A stretch of DNA of 64,000 nt from Pseudomonas nitroreducens. GTDB taxonomy: Bacteria > Pseudomonadota > Gammaproteobacteria > Pseudomonadales > Pseudomonadaceae. The position numbers were made by a program, and so were the translations under genes. Location of the stretch: contig NZ_JACHLI010000014.1 in NCBI RefSeq assembly GCF_014204515.1, forward strand, positions 62,001 to 126,000, in the 5' to 3' direction. A model generated the notes under the pieces. It worked only from the letters and a program-made list of their open reading frames with translations. It searched no databases and was not told where the DNA came from. Each line of letters starts with the position of its first letter. Positions within the stretch are counted from its first letter, which is position 1. Positions 7,532 through 18,691 of the stretch are shown here, in pieces.

Positions 7532-9613
7532 ATGAGCGACGCGCAACTGCAGCGCCTGGCCAGCGAAGCGGGCCTGGCCATCGACTGGATGGATGCCGAC
7601 AACCGCCCGCAGCGCCTGAGTGCCGAGGTACAGCGCAACGTGCTGGAAGCCCTGGGCTTCCCGGCGCAGAGCCCGGAGCAGATTCGCCAGAGCCTGGAGG
7701 CGCTGGAGCGGCGGCGCGCCGAGGTGCCGCCGCTGCTGACGGCTGATCGCGGCCGGCCGATCAGCGTCCCTGTGGCGCCGGGCACCCGCTACCGGCTGTT
7801 CAACGAGGACGACAGCGGCCACAGCGAGGGCCAGGTCGACGCCCAGGGACAGATTCCCGCCCTGGAGCACAGCGGCTACTACCCGCTGCACCTGGGCCGG
7901 CATGAGCTGATCCTCGCCGTGGCGCCGCCGCGCTGCCCGTCGGTGACCCAGTACTGCGGCGGTCGCCAGCGCGTCTGGGGGCTTGCCGCCCAGCTGTATT
8001 CGCTGCGCGGCGAAGGTGACAGCGGGGCCGGCGATCTCGCCGCCCTCGCCCAACTGGTTCGCGCCGCCGCCGGGCAAGGCGCGGACGCCCTCGCCATCAG
8101 CCCGCTGCACGCGATGTTCCCGGCTGCGCGGGACATCTACAGCCCCTATTCGCCTTCCAGCCGCCTGCTGTTCAACGAGCTGTACGCCGCGCCCGCCCTG
8201 GTGCTCGGCGACGGGCCGGTGCGCCAGGCGCTGGCCGCCGGCGGACTGCAGGCCGAGCTGGAGCGCCTGCGGGCGCTGCCGCTGATCGACTGGCCGGGCG
8301 TCGCCCGGCTGCGCGAGCGCCTGCTGGCGCAGCTCTACGAGCAGTTCCAGGGCCGGCAACCGGCGCAACAGAACGACGACCTGCTGGAGGACTTTCTCGC
8401 CTTCCGCCACCTCGGCGGCGCCGAGCTGCTGCAGCACTGCTGCTACCAGGTCCTGCAACAGCGCCGCCGCGAGGCCGGCGACGGACTGGACTGGCGCTTC
8501 TGGCCCGAAGCCTACCGTGATGCCGGCAGCGCCGAGCTGGGGCGTTTCATGCTCGACGAGGAACGCGCCATCAGCGCCCAGGCGTTCGGCCAGTGGCTGA
8601 TCGCCCGCGGCCTGCAGCAGGTGCAGCGCGATGCGAAGGCCGCGGGCATGGGCATCGGCCTGATCGCCGACCTCGCCGTGGGCGCCGAGCCTTCCGGCAG
8701 CCAGGCCTGGATGCGCCAGGACGAACTGCTCAGCGGCGTCAGCGTCGGCTGCCCGCCTGACATCCTCAACCGTGCCGGGCAGAACTGGGGCATCTGCGCC
8801 TTCTCCCCGGACGGCCTGCGGCGCCACGGTTTCCGCGCCTTCATCGAGATGCTGCGGGCCAACCTGCGCTATGTCGGCGGCCTGCGCATCGACCATATCC
8901 TCGGCCTGCGCCGCCTCTGGGTGATCCCCGCTGGCGCCGAGGCACAGGACGGCGCCTACCTCGACTATCCCTTCGAAGACCTGCTGCGGCTGATCTGCCT
9001 GGAGGCGGAGCGCGCCCAGGCGGTGATCATCGGCGAGGACCTCGGCACCGTGCCGCCAGGGCTGCGCGAGGCGCTGGCCGAACGCGGCATCCTCGGCATG
9101 CGCGTGCTGCTGTTCGAACAGGAACATGGGCGTTTCATCGCTCCCGCGCACTGGCCCGACGGCGCCCTGGCCACCAGCACCACCCATGACCTGCCGACCC
9201 TCGAAGGCTGGCAGCGGGGCCGCGACATCGACTGGCGCGAACAGCTCGGCCAGCGCACCCGCGAAGTCGCTGCCGACGAGCGCAACACCCGCCAGCACGA
9301 GACCTTCTCCCTGCGCCGGGCGCTGGGCGAGAGCGCCATCCAGCCCGACCCGTTGCTCGACGGTGCCATCGAGTTCCTCGGCGCCACGCCCGCGCCGCTG
9401 GTGCTGCTGCCCCTGGAGGACGCCCTGGCCTGCATCGAACAACCGAACCTGCCCGGCCCCGGCGACAGCCATCCCAACTGGCGGCGGCGTTTCGAGCGCA
9501 CTGCCGGCGAAATGCTCGACGACCCGCAGGTCCGCGCCCGCCTGGAACGCCTGCGCCGCGCCCGCAGCGGCAGCGGCAGCGGCAGCGGCATAGGAGGCGG
9601 CGAGCATGGTTGA
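7532..9613 (+). CDS. malQ: 4-alpha-glucanotransferase (amylomaltase)
   Basis: A 693-residue GH77 disproportionating enzyme that transfers maltooligosaccharide segments between 1,4-glucans. The barrel motifs are present: GGLRIDHILGL (nucleophile Asp), IIGEDLGTVP (acid/base Glu) and STTHDLPT (third Asp). A long N-terminal extension of about 150 residues is typical of proteobacterial MalQ. The ATG follows GGAG by about 9 bases. The C-terminus is a low-complexity Ser-Gly run encoded by a hexanucleotide repeat. It overlaps treY by 8 bases. In this operon it would reshape glucan chains to feed TreY and GlgX. Confidence 0.92.
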   Translation: MSDAQLQRLASEAGLAIDWMDADNRPQRLSAEVQRNVLEALGFPAQSPEQIRQSLEALERRRAEVPPLLTADRGRPISVPVAPGTRYRLFNEDDSGHSEGQVDAQGQIPALEHSGYYPLHLGRHELILAVAPPRCPSVTQYCGGRQRVWGLAAQLYSLRGEGDSGAGDLAALAQLVRAAAGQGADALAISPLHAMFPAARDIYSPYSPSSRLLFNELYAAPALVLGDGPVRQALAAGGLQAELERLRALPLIDWPGVARLRERLLAQLYEQFQGRQPAQQNDDLLEDFLAFRHLGGAELLQHCCYQVLQQRRREAGDGLDWRFWPEAYRDAGSAELGRFMLDEERAISAQAFGQWLIARGLQQVQRDAKAAGMGIGLIADLAVGAEPSGSQAWMRQDELLSGVSVGCPPDILNRAGQNWGICAFSPDGLRRHGFRAFIEMLRANLRYVGGLRIDHILGLRRLWVIPAGAEAQDGAYLDYPFEDLLRLICLEAERAQAVIIGEDLGTVPPGLREALAERGILGMRVLLFEQEHGRFIAPAHWPDGALATSTTHDLPTLEGWQRGRDIDWREQLGQRTREVAADERNTRQHETFSLRRALGESAIQPDPLLDGAIEFLGATPAPLVLLPLEDALACIEQPNLPGPGDSHPNWRRRFERTAGEMLDDPQVRARLERLRRARSGSGSGSGIGGGEHG
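9566..9589 (+). repeat. (AGCGGC)4 hexanucleotide repeat at the malQ end
   Basis: Four perfect AGCGGC units encode alternating Ser-Gly at the malQ C-terminus, directly before the AGGAGG ribosome site of treY (9591-9596). Changes by whole units would keep the malQ frame. Confidence 0.8.
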
Positions 9614-12332
9614 GATCCGCGCGACCCTGCGCCTGCAGTTCAACCGCGAGTTCACCCTCGACGATGCCCTGCCCTGGCTGGATTACTTCGCCCGCCTGGG
9701 CATCAGCCACCTCTACGCCTCGCCCCTGCTCGCCGCACAGCCCGGCTCGATGCACGGCTACGACGCCGTGGACCCGAGCCGCATCAGCGACGAACTGGGC
9801 GGCGAACCTGCGCTGCGCCGGCTGGTGGCCGGCCTGCGGCAGAACGGCATGGGCCTGATCGTCGATACCGTGGCCAACCACATGCGCATCGGCGACGCCA
9901 ACCCCTGGTGGCAGGACGTCCTCGAATGGGGCCTGGACAGCCCCTTCGCGCACTTCTTCGATATCCGCTGGCACAGCGACGACCCGCTGCTGGACCAACA
10001 GGTATTGCTGCCGTGCCTGGGCGAGGACTACATCGACGAGGTGACCGGCGGGCGCATCCAGCTCGACTACGACAGCACCAGCGCGCGCTTCCTGCTGCGC
10101 TACGGCGAGCAGCGCTTCCCGATCTGCCCGTCCAGCTACGGGATGATCCTCTGCCACACCGAATGCCCCGAGCTGCTGGCCCTGGCGCCGCGTTTCGTCG
10201 AGCTGCACCATCACCCCATGGCCCGCCACCTGGCCCAGGGCCTGTGCCGCGAAGCCGCCGCGCCGCTGGCCGACGACGGCCGCCTGAGCACCCTGCTGGC
10301 CTCCTACCGCGAGGACTGGCACAGCCTGCACCGGCTGATCGAGCAGCAGCACTACCGCCTGGCCAACTGGCGGGTGGCCGCCGACGACATCAACTGGCGG
10401 CGCTTCTTCGACATCAACGAACTGGTGGGCCTGCGCGCCGAATACCCCGACGTGTTCCAGGACAGCCACGCCTACCTGCTGCAACTGCTGGACGAAGGCT
10501 TGATCGACGGCCTGCGCATCGACCACGTCGACGGCCTCGCCGACCCGCGCGGCTATTGCCGGCGCCTGTGGCGCGCCACCGGTGGCGCAGCGGTCTACGT
10601 GGAGAAGATCCTCGGCCCCGGCGAGACGCTGCCGGCGGACTGGAAGGTCTGCGGCACCACCGGCTACGACTTCATGAACCAGCTGTCGCTGCTGCAGCAC
10701 GATGCCCACGGCGAACCGGCGCTGCGCCACCTGTGGCAGGAAGTCAGCGGCCGCCACGAGGGTTTCACCGACGAAGTCCGCCAGGCGCGCAAGCACGTGC
10801 TGAGCTCGCTGTTCGCCGGCGACGTCGAGGGCCTGGCGCTGCAGCTCTGGCAGATCGCCCGCTACGCCCTGGCCAGCCGCGACATCCCCCTGGGCTCGAT
10901 CCGCCGCGCGCTGTTCCAGCTGCTCGTCGCCTTCCCGGTGTATCGCACCTACACCGACGCGATGGGCCGTTCCCAGCAGGACGAACGCTTCTTCAGCCAG
11001 GCGCTGGAGGAAGCCCAGCAGCACCTGGATGCCGGCGACCAGCGCACCCTCGGCTGGCTCGACCGCATCCTCGGCGGCGAAGCCCTGCGCCGCCAGCCGC
11101 CAGGGCCGATGCGGCAGCTGCGCAAGCTGGCCCTGGAGCGCTTCCAGCAGCTCACCCCGCCGATTGCCGCCAAATCCCTGGAAGACACCGCCTGCTATCG
11201 CTCGGCGGCGGCCCTGGGGCGCAACGACGTCGGCTTCGATCCGCAGCAGCTGGGCGGCAGCGCCGAGGCCTTCCACCAGGCGTGCCGGCAACGCCTGGGC
11301 GATTTCCCCCAGGCGATGCTCGCCACCGCCACCCATGACCACAAGCGCGGCGAGGATTGCCGGGCGCGCCTGGCGGTGCTCAGCGAGCGCGCCGAGTGGT
11401 TCGCGCAGCAGGTCTGGAGCTGGTGGAAGCACGCCGCGCCGCTGCGCCGGCACCTCGAACGCGGCCCGGCGCCCAGCGGCGGCGATGAGCTGATCCTCTA
11501 CCAGTGCCTGCTGGGCAGCTGGCCGCTGGGGCTGGCAGCCGACGATACGGACGGCTTGCGCGACTACCACGCGCGCCTGGAGCAGTGGCAGCGCAAGGCC
11601 CTCCGCGAAGCCAAGCTGGACAGCGACTGGAGCGCGCCCAACGAAGCCTACGAACAGGCCTGCGGCGAATTCCTCGCCGCGATCCTGCTGGAGGACAGCG
11701 CTGCGCCCCTGCGCCAGTCCATCGCCGCCGCGGCGAGCAGCCTGATGCCCGCCGGCGCGCTCAACTCGCTCGCCCAGTGCCTGCTGCGCAACACCGCGCC
11801 GGGCGTGCCGGACCTGTTCCAGGGGTGCGAGTTCTGGGATTTCAGCCTGGTCGACCCGGACAACCGCCGCATCCCCGACTTTCTTGCCCGCGACAACGCC
11901 CTGGCGACCACGGCGGACTGGCCGGCACTGCTGGACAACTGGCGCGACGGCCACATCAAGCAGGCATTGCTGGCCCACACCCTCGGCTTGCGCAAGCGCT
12001 GGCCGGCGCTGTTCGGCGCAGGCGATTACCTGCCGCTGGAGGTGCGCGGCGAGCACGCTGCGCAGGTCGTCGCCTTCGTTCGCAGCCACGCCGGCCAGCA
12101 CCTGCTGGTGGTGGCGCCGCGCTGTGCCAGCGGGCTGCTGGGGGAATCCGCCCGGCCGCACATCCCCGCCGAAGCCTGGCAGGACACCCGCCTGCACCTG
12201 CCGCCGACCCTCGCCGCCATCCGCTGGAACGGACTGGCCGGCCCGGTCGACCCGCATAACTCGGAACCGCGCCTGGCCGAGCTGCTGGGCGAGGTCCCGG
12301 TCAATCTGCTGATATCCGGAGGTGAACGATGA
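9606..12332 (+). CDS. treY: Maltooligosyl trehalose synthase
   Basis: A 908-residue GH13 intramolecular transglycosylase that converts the reducing end of maltooligosaccharides into a trehalose unit, the substrate of TreZ. GH13 regions seen: VDTVANHM, DGLRIDHVDGL (nucleophile Asp), VEKIL (Glu) and the TreY-type TATHDHKRGED. The N-terminus has the family signature YASPLL..GSMHGYD. The ATG has a strong AGGAGG site and lies inside malQ. Its TGA overlaps the next ATG (ATGA). The length matches the somewhat longer Pseudomonas TreY proteins. Confidence 0.94.
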   Translation: MVEIRATLRLQFNREFTLDDALPWLDYFARLGISHLYASPLLAAQPGSMHGYDAVDPSRISDELGGEPALRRLVAGLRQNGMGLIVDTVANHMRIGDANPWWQDVLEWGLDSPFAHFFDIRWHSDDPLLDQQVLLPCLGEDYIDEVTGGRIQLDYDSTSARFLLRYGEQRFPICPSSYGMILCHTECPELLALAPRFVELHHHPMARHLAQGLCREAAAPLADDGRLSTLLASYREDWHSLHRLIEQQHYRLANWRVAADDINWRRFFDINELVGLRAEYPDVFQDSHAYLLQLLDEGLIDGLRIDHVDGLADPRGYCRRLWRATGGAAVYVEKILGPGETLPADWKVCGTTGYDFMNQLSLLQHDAHGEPALRHLWQEVSGRHEGFTDEVRQARKHVLSSLFAGDVEGLALQLWQIARYALASRDIPLGSIRRALFQLLVAFPVYRTYTDAMGRSQQDERFFSQALEEAQQHLDAGDQRTLGWLDRILGGEALRRQPPGPMRQLRKLALERFQQLTPPIAAKSLEDTACYRSAAALGRNDVGFDPQQLGGSAEAFHQACRQRLGDFPQAMLATATHDHKRGEDCRARLAVLSERAEWFAQQVWSWWKHAAPLRRHLERGPAPSGGDELILYQCLLGSWPLGLAADDTDGLRDYHARLEQWQRKALREAKLDSDWSAPNEAYEQACGEFLAAILLEDSAAPLRQSIAAAASSLMPAGALNSLAQCLLRNTAPGVPDLFQGCEFWDFSLVDPDNRRIPDFLARDNALATTADWPALLDNWRDGHIKQALLAHTLGLRKRWPALFGAGDYLPLEVRGEHAAQVVAFVRSHAGQHLLVVAPRCASGLLGESARPHIPAEAWQDTRLHLPPTLAAIRWNGLAGPVDPHNSEPRLAELLGEVPVNLLISGGER

Positions 12333-12799
12333 AAGTCGACGAGCGCAGGGTCCGCGAACTGGCCTACCAGATCTGGGAATCCGAAGGCCGCCCCGAGGGC
12401 CAGCACGACCGCCACTGGCGCATGGCCCGCAGCCTCGCCCAAGCCGAGGCGAGCGGCTCGGCCGGCGCGCAAGATCCGGTGAAGCCGCGTTTCGAGGGCG
12501 ACCGCGAGCCGGAGAAGCCGGCCATCCTGCAGGAGCCGCCACGGCGCAAGGGAAATCTGCCCAAGGCTGATCCAGAAGCGCCGGCCCAGCAGCAGCCGGC
12601 GCAGGAAGAAGGCGAAACCGTGGCGCCCACACCACCGCCCTCCGCGCGCAAATCCCCGCCCAAGGCCAAGCCGACCAAAAGCGCGCCCACCGTCACGCCG
12701 ACGCAGAAGCAGCGCAGGTCCAAACCCAGCCCCGCCGAGCAGGCCACGCCCGGCGCGCCGGCCAAACCCAAGCCCGGCGCCAAGCCGCAGGGCGTCTGA
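12329..12799 (+). CDS. DUF2934-like protein with basic Pro/Lys/Ala tail
   Basis: A 156-residue protein. The first about 40 residues (RVRELAYQIWESEGRPEGQH then HWRMA) match the DUF2934 pattern of a short helical motif. The rest is a low-complexity tail rich in Pro, Lys, Ala and Gln, with no hydrophobic stretch. The start is well supported (CCGGAGGTGA upstream) and overlaps treY. It lies inside the glucan/trehalose operon between treY and glgX, so it is very likely co-expressed. Its role is unknown; a scaffold, nucleic-acid-binding or glycogen-associated role would be speculation. Confidence 0.8.
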   Translation: MKVDERRVRELAYQIWESEGRPEGQHDRHWRMARSLAQAEASGSAGAQDPVKPRFEGDREPEKPAILQEPPRRKGNLPKADPEAPAQQQPAQEEGETVAPTPPPSARKSPPKAKPTKSAPTVTPTQKQRRSKPSPAEQATPGAPAKPKPGAKPQGV

Positions 12800-12814
12800 C
12801 CCCAGGAGCCGGAC

Positions 12815-14941
<2,127 letters not shown>

Positions 14942-14970
14942 CTGGCGAACCAGCATGCCGGTAACGACAA

Positions 14971-15003
14971 AGCCCGGATGTCTGGCGACATCCGGGCTTT
15001 TTT
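14971..15003 (+). terminator. Rho-independent terminator after glgX
   Basis: Perfect 12-bp stem AGCCCGGATGTC / GACATCCGGGCT with a TGGC loop, followed by six T. It ends the glg/tre operon and lies just before the convergent permease gene. Confidence 0.93.
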
Positions 15004-15024
15004 CTGCCAGGGCCGAAGGTTCGG

Positions 15025-16464
15025 CTACGGCTGGATCGGCGGCACGTATTGCAGGGTCGTGCCCAGTGCCCAGAGCAGGAACAGCACCAGCGGGATATGG
15101 ACCAGCAGCTGGACGAAGCTGAAGCCGATCAGGTCGCGGGCTTTGAGGCCCAACACGCCCAACAGCGGCAGCATGTAGAACGGGTTGATCAGGTTCGGCA
15201 GCGCCTCGGCCGCGTTATAGATCTGCACCGCCCAGCCCAGGTGGTACTGCAGTTCGTTGGCCACCTGCATCACGTAGGGTGCCTCGATGATCCACTTGCC
15301 GCCGCCGGAGGGGATGAAGAAGCCCAGCACCGCCGAGTACACGCCCATCAGCAGCGCGTAGGTGTCGTGGGAGGCGATCTGCACGAAGAAGGTGGAGATG
15401 TGGTGGGCGATGGTGGAGCCGTCGCCGCCCTTGACGGTGGTGAGGATGGCCGCGATGGAGCCGTACAGCGGGAACTGGATCAGTACCCCGGTGGTGGTCG
15501 GCACCGCGCGGGCCACGGCGTCGAGGAAGTTGCGCGGGCGCCAGTGCAGCAGCGCGCCGACCATGAGGAACAGCAGGTTGTAGGTGTTCAGTCCGGAGAT
15601 CGCGGTGATCGCCGGCTTGGTGCTGAACTCGTGGACCAGCCAGCCGGCGGCCAGGGCCACCAGCATCAGGATCAGCAGCGGGCTGTGCTCCAGCCACTCG
15701 CCCGGGCGGGTCGCCTTCGGCGCGCTGGGCGGGGTGAAGCTGACATCCACGCCGCAGGCCTTGGCGTCACGGGCGCTGGCCGCGCCGGGGGCGGTCATGT
15801 AGGCGATGACCAGGGACACCAGCACCAGGGCCAGCAGCATCACGCCGGACTGCCAGAGGAAGATGGTCTCGGTGAACGGGATGACCCCGGTGATCGCCAG
15901 GATCGACGGCGGCAGGCTGGCCGGGTTGGCCTGCAGCTGCGCGGCGGACGACGACAGGCCCAGCGCCCACACGGCGCCCAGGCCCAGGTAGGCGGCGGCG
16001 CCAGCGGCGCGGTAGTCCATCTTGAGGTCTTCGCGGCGCGCCAGGGCGCGCACCAGCAGGCCACCGAACACCAGGGACAGCCCCCAGTTGAGCAGCGAGG
16101 CGAGCATGGAGATCACAGCGACCCAGGCGACAGCCGAGCGGCCGTTCTTCGGCACGCGGGCGAACAGGTCGATGAGCCTGGAAGCCGGGCCGGAGCTGGC
16201 GACCACATAGCCACCGATGACCACGAAGGCCATCTGCATGGTGAACGGGATCAGGCTCCAGAAGCCGTCACCGAACGCCTTGGCGGTTTCGGTAGCCGGC
16301 GCGCCGATGGCCAGGGCGGCGACGCTGACGATCAGCACCGCGAGGGCGGCGAACACCCAGGAGTCGGGGAACCAGCGCTCGGCCCAATTGGAGCAGGCCA
16401 TGGCGAAGCGCGCCGAACGGCTGTCCTGCAGGGCGGCGCCGGGGGTATGTACGGGGGAATTCAT
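15025..16464 (-). CDS. Short-chain fatty acid permease, AtoE family
   Basis: A 479-residue polytopic membrane protein of the AtoE/TIGR00366 short-chain fatty acid transporter family, with about twelve hydrophobic segments and a conserved hairpin around FIPSGGGKWIIEAPYV. It probably imports short-chain acids such as acetoacetate or butyrate. The ATG at 16464 has CGAGGT upstream; longer frames to its right have no ribosome site. It lies downstream of the thiolase and CoA-transferase genes on the same strand but behind a terminator-like hairpin, so it may be partly independent. Confidence 0.87.
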   Translation of the reverse strand: MNSPVHTPGAALQDSRSARFAMACSNWAERWFPDSWVFAALAVLIVSVAALAIGAPATETAKAFGDGFWSLIPFTMQMAFVVIGGYVVASSGPASRLIDLFARVPKNGRSAVAWVAVISMLASLLNWGLSLVFGGLLVRALARREDLKMDYRAAGAAAYLGLGAVWALGLSSSAAQLQANPASLPPSILAITGVIPFTETIFLWQSGVMLLALVLVSLVIAYMTAPGAASARDAKACGVDVSFTPPSAPKATRPGEWLEHSPLLILMLVALAAGWLVHEFSTKPAITAISGLNTYNLLFLMVGALLHWRPRNFLDAVARAVPTTTGVLIQFPLYGSIAAILTTVKGGDGSTIAHHISTFFVQIASHDTYALLMGVYSAVLGFFIPSGGGKWIIEAPYVMQVANELQYHLGWAVQIYNAAEALPNLINPFYMLPLLGVLGLKARDLIGFSFVQLLVHIPLVLFLLWALGTTLQYVPPIQP

Positions 16465-16509
16465 GATTTCTACCTCGTTGTTCTTGTAATGGTGCTTTTC
16501 TTCGGCAAA

Positions 16510-16545
16510 AAGAAAAGCCGCCCGACCTGCGTGGGGTCGGGCGGT
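16510..16545 (-). terminator. Terminator after the thiolase gene
   Basis: On the minus strand a 10-bp stem (CCGCCCGACC / GGTCGGGCGG, 16518-16527 with 16535-16544) is followed by a T-rich run (CTTTTCTTTTT). It is placed to end transcription of the thiolase gene before the permease gene. Confidence 0.8.
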
Positions 16546-16708
16546 GACGCAAGGGTCCTGGTCGATGCCGGGGGCCATCGCCAGGCCGTAGCAGTGATGT
16601 CGTCTGTCGGTGTACCCACCTCCCATCACGCCTGCCGCACCAGCATTCAGACAGGCTGGGCGGCGCTCGCCAATCAATCGTTGGTCGGATGGCCTCGACC
16701 GCGCGACC

Positions 16709-17890
16709 TCAGTCGCGGGCCAGGGCCAGGGCCACACCCTGGCCGCCGCCGATGCACAGGGTCGCCAGACCCTTCTTCGCATCGCGGCGGAGCATTTCGT
16801 GGAGCAACGTCACCAGCACGCGGCAGCCCGAGGCCCCGATGGGATGACCCAGGGCGATGGCGCCACCGTTGACGTTGACCTTCCCGGCATTCCAGCCCAG
16901 TTCCTTGCCGACCGACAGCGCCTGGGCGGCGAACGCCTCGTTGGCCTCGATCAGCTCGACCTCGTCCAGGCTCCAGCCGGCCTTCTCCAGGCAGCGACGG
17001 GTCGCGCTGACCGGGGCGATGCCCATGATCGACGGGTCGACGCCGCTGCTGGCATAGGCTTGGATGCGCGCCAGAACCGGCAGGTTCAGCTGGCGTGCGC
17101 GCTCGGCACTCATCAGCAGCACAGCGGCGGCACCGTCATTGAGGGTGGAGGCGTTGCCGGCGGTGACGCTGCCGTCCTTCCTGAAGGCCGGTTTCAGCTT
17201 GCCCAGGGACTCGGCGGTGGTGCCGGCGCGGGGTTGCTCGTCGGTGTCGAAGGCCAGCGGATCGCCCTTGCGCTGCGGGATCAGTACCGGGGTGATCTCG
17301 TCCTTGAAGCGGCCGGCCTCGATGGCCGAGGCGGCTTTCAATTGCGACTGCGCAGCGAAGGCGTCCTGGGCTTCGCGGCTGATGCCGAACTGTTCCGCCA
17401 GATTCTCGGCGGTGATGCCCATGTGGTAGTCGTTGAAGGCGTCCCACAGGCCGTCGACGATCATGCTGTCCTGCAGCTGGGCATGGCCCATGCGCAGGCC
17501 GGTGCGCGCCTTGGGCAGCACGTAGGGCGACAGGCTCATGCTCTCCTGGCCGCCGGCGATGACCACTTCGGCGTCGCCGCAGCGGATCGCCTGGGCGCCG
17601 AGGAACAGCGCATTGAGACCCGAGCCGCAGACCTTGTTGATGGTCATGGCCGGCACTTCCACCGGCAGGCCGGCGCCAATGGCGGCCTGGCGCGCGGGGT
17701 TCTGCCCGGAGCCGGCGGTGAGCACCTGGCCGAGGATCACTTCATCGACCTGCTCGGGCTTCACGCCGCTGCGTTCGAGCAGCGAGCGGATGATCAGGCT
17801 GCCCAGTTCAGGGGCGGGAATGTTCGCCAGGCTGCCCTGGAAGGCGCCGATGGCGGTACGGGTGGCGGCGACGATGACGACGTCTTGCAT
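16709..17890 (-). CDS. atoB: Acetyl-CoA acetyltransferase (thiolase)
   Basis: A 393-residue thiolase that interconverts acetoacetyl-CoA and two acetyl-CoA. The acyl-accepting Cys88 is in INKVCGSGLNAL, NEAFAAQAL and the GGAIALGHPIGASGCR motif (catalytic His and second Cys) are intact, and the length is that of biosynthetic/degradative thiolases. It follows the CoA-transferase genes, so it would cleave the acetoacetyl-CoA they make. A REP pair fills the gap to the CoA-transferase B gene. Confidence 0.93.
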   Translation of the reverse strand: MQDVVIVAATRTAIGAFQGSLANIPAPELGSLIIRSLLERSGVKPEQVDEVILGQVLTAGSGQNPARQAAIGAGLPVEVPAMTINKVCGSGLNALFLGAQAIRCGDAEVVIAGGQESMSLSPYVLPKARTGLRMGHAQLQDSMIVDGLWDAFNDYHMGITAENLAEQFGISREAQDAFAAQSQLKAASAIEAGRFKDEITPVLIPQRKGDPLAFDTDEQPRAGTTAESLGKLKPAFRKDGSVTAGNASTLNDGAAAVLLMSAERARQLNLPVLARIQAYASSGVDPSIMGIAPVSATRRCLEKAGWSLDEVELIEANEAFAAQALSVGKELGWNAGKVNVNGGAIALGHPIGASGCRVLVTLLHEMLRRDAKKGLATLCIGGGQGVALALARD

Positions 17891-17919
17891 GGGTTTCACT
17901 CCAAAACTGGCCTTGCCGG

Positions 17920-17995
17920 TAGGAGCGAGCTTGCTCGCGAACGCTCTTGCCTCGCACCGAAGCTCGGGCGGGTTCGCGAGCAAGCTCGCTCCTAC
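17920..17995. repeat. Inverted pair of REP sequences, type a
   Basis: Two facing copies of a REP with core AGGAGCGAGCTTGCTCGCGA (17920-17942 and 17972-17995, near-perfect inverted repeat, about 30-base spacer) between two operon genes. Such BIME-like pairs can form a long hairpin in the mRNA and adjust downstream expression. Confidence 0.88.
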
Positions 17996-18008
17996 AGGTA
18001 TCAGGGGA

Positions 18009-18665
18009 TCAGAAGGTCATTTCCTTCACATCGTCCGGCACGATCAGGCGGCCGGCGGTCTTCTCGGCGATCTCGGCGACGCTCACGCCCGGCGCGGTCT
18101 CACGCAGGATGAAGGCGCCGTTTTCGATCTCCAGGTAGGCCAGGTCGGTGAGCACCTTGCGGATGCAGCCGGCGCCGGTCAGCGGCAGCGAGCACTGGTC
18201 CAGCAGCTTGGACTCGCCGTCCTTGGAGGCGTGGGTCATGGTGACGATGATGTTGTCGGCGCCGGCCACCAGGTCCATGGCGCCGCCCATGCCCTTCACC
18301 AGCTTGCCGGGGATCATCCAGGAGGCGATGTTGCCGTGCACATCCACTTCGAAGGCGCCCAGCACGGTGAGGTCGACGTGGCCGCCGCGGATCATCGCGA
18401 AGGACTGCGCGGAGTCGAAGATCGACGCGCCCTTCACCGCGGTCACGGTCTGCTTGCCGGCGTTGATCATGTCGGCGTCGACGGTGTCTTCGGTGGGGAA
18501 CGCGCCCATGCCGAGCAGGCCGTTCTCCGATTGCAGCATCACTTCCATGCCCTCGGGCACGTAGTTGGCGACCAGGGTCGGAATGCCGATGCCCAGGTTC
18601 ACGTAGAAGCCGTCCTGCAGCTCGCGCGCCACGCGCTGGGCCATTTGTTCGCGGGTCAATGCCAT
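18009..18665 (-). CDS. 3-oxoacid CoA-transferase, subunit B
   Basis: A 218-residue beta subunit of a class I CoA-transferase. The catalytic Glu lies in QSENGLLGMG (Glu47), with GIGIPTLVANY near the N-terminus. With the A subunit encoded 26 bases upstream it would move CoA from succinyl-CoA or acetyl-CoA to acetoacetate. In P. aeruginosa the equivalent pair next to a thiolase is known as dhcAB, acting on 3-dehydrocarnitine; scoAB or atoDA are other names. The exact substrate cannot be told from sequence. The start is behind GAGAGACAAG. Confidence 0.92.
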   Translation of the reverse strand: MALTREQMAQRVARELQDGFYVNLGIGIPTLVANYVPEGMEVMLQSENGLLGMGAFPTEDTVDADMINAGKQTVTAVKGASIFDSAQSFAMIRGGHVDLTVLGAFEVDVHGNIASWMIPGKLVKGMGGAMDLVAGADNIIVTMTHASKDGESKLLDQCSLPLTGAGCIRKVLTDLAYLEIENGAFILRETAPGVSVAEIAEKTAGRLIVPDDVKEMTF

Positions 18666-18691
18666 CTTCTTGTCTCTCTTGTCGTGTGGGC

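Noticed and set aside
9135..12635. Very long minus-strand frame (over 1100 codons) opposite malQ and treY
   Set aside because: It is a mirror frame created by GC-rich codon usage opposite two clearly identified enzymes; no domain resemblance.
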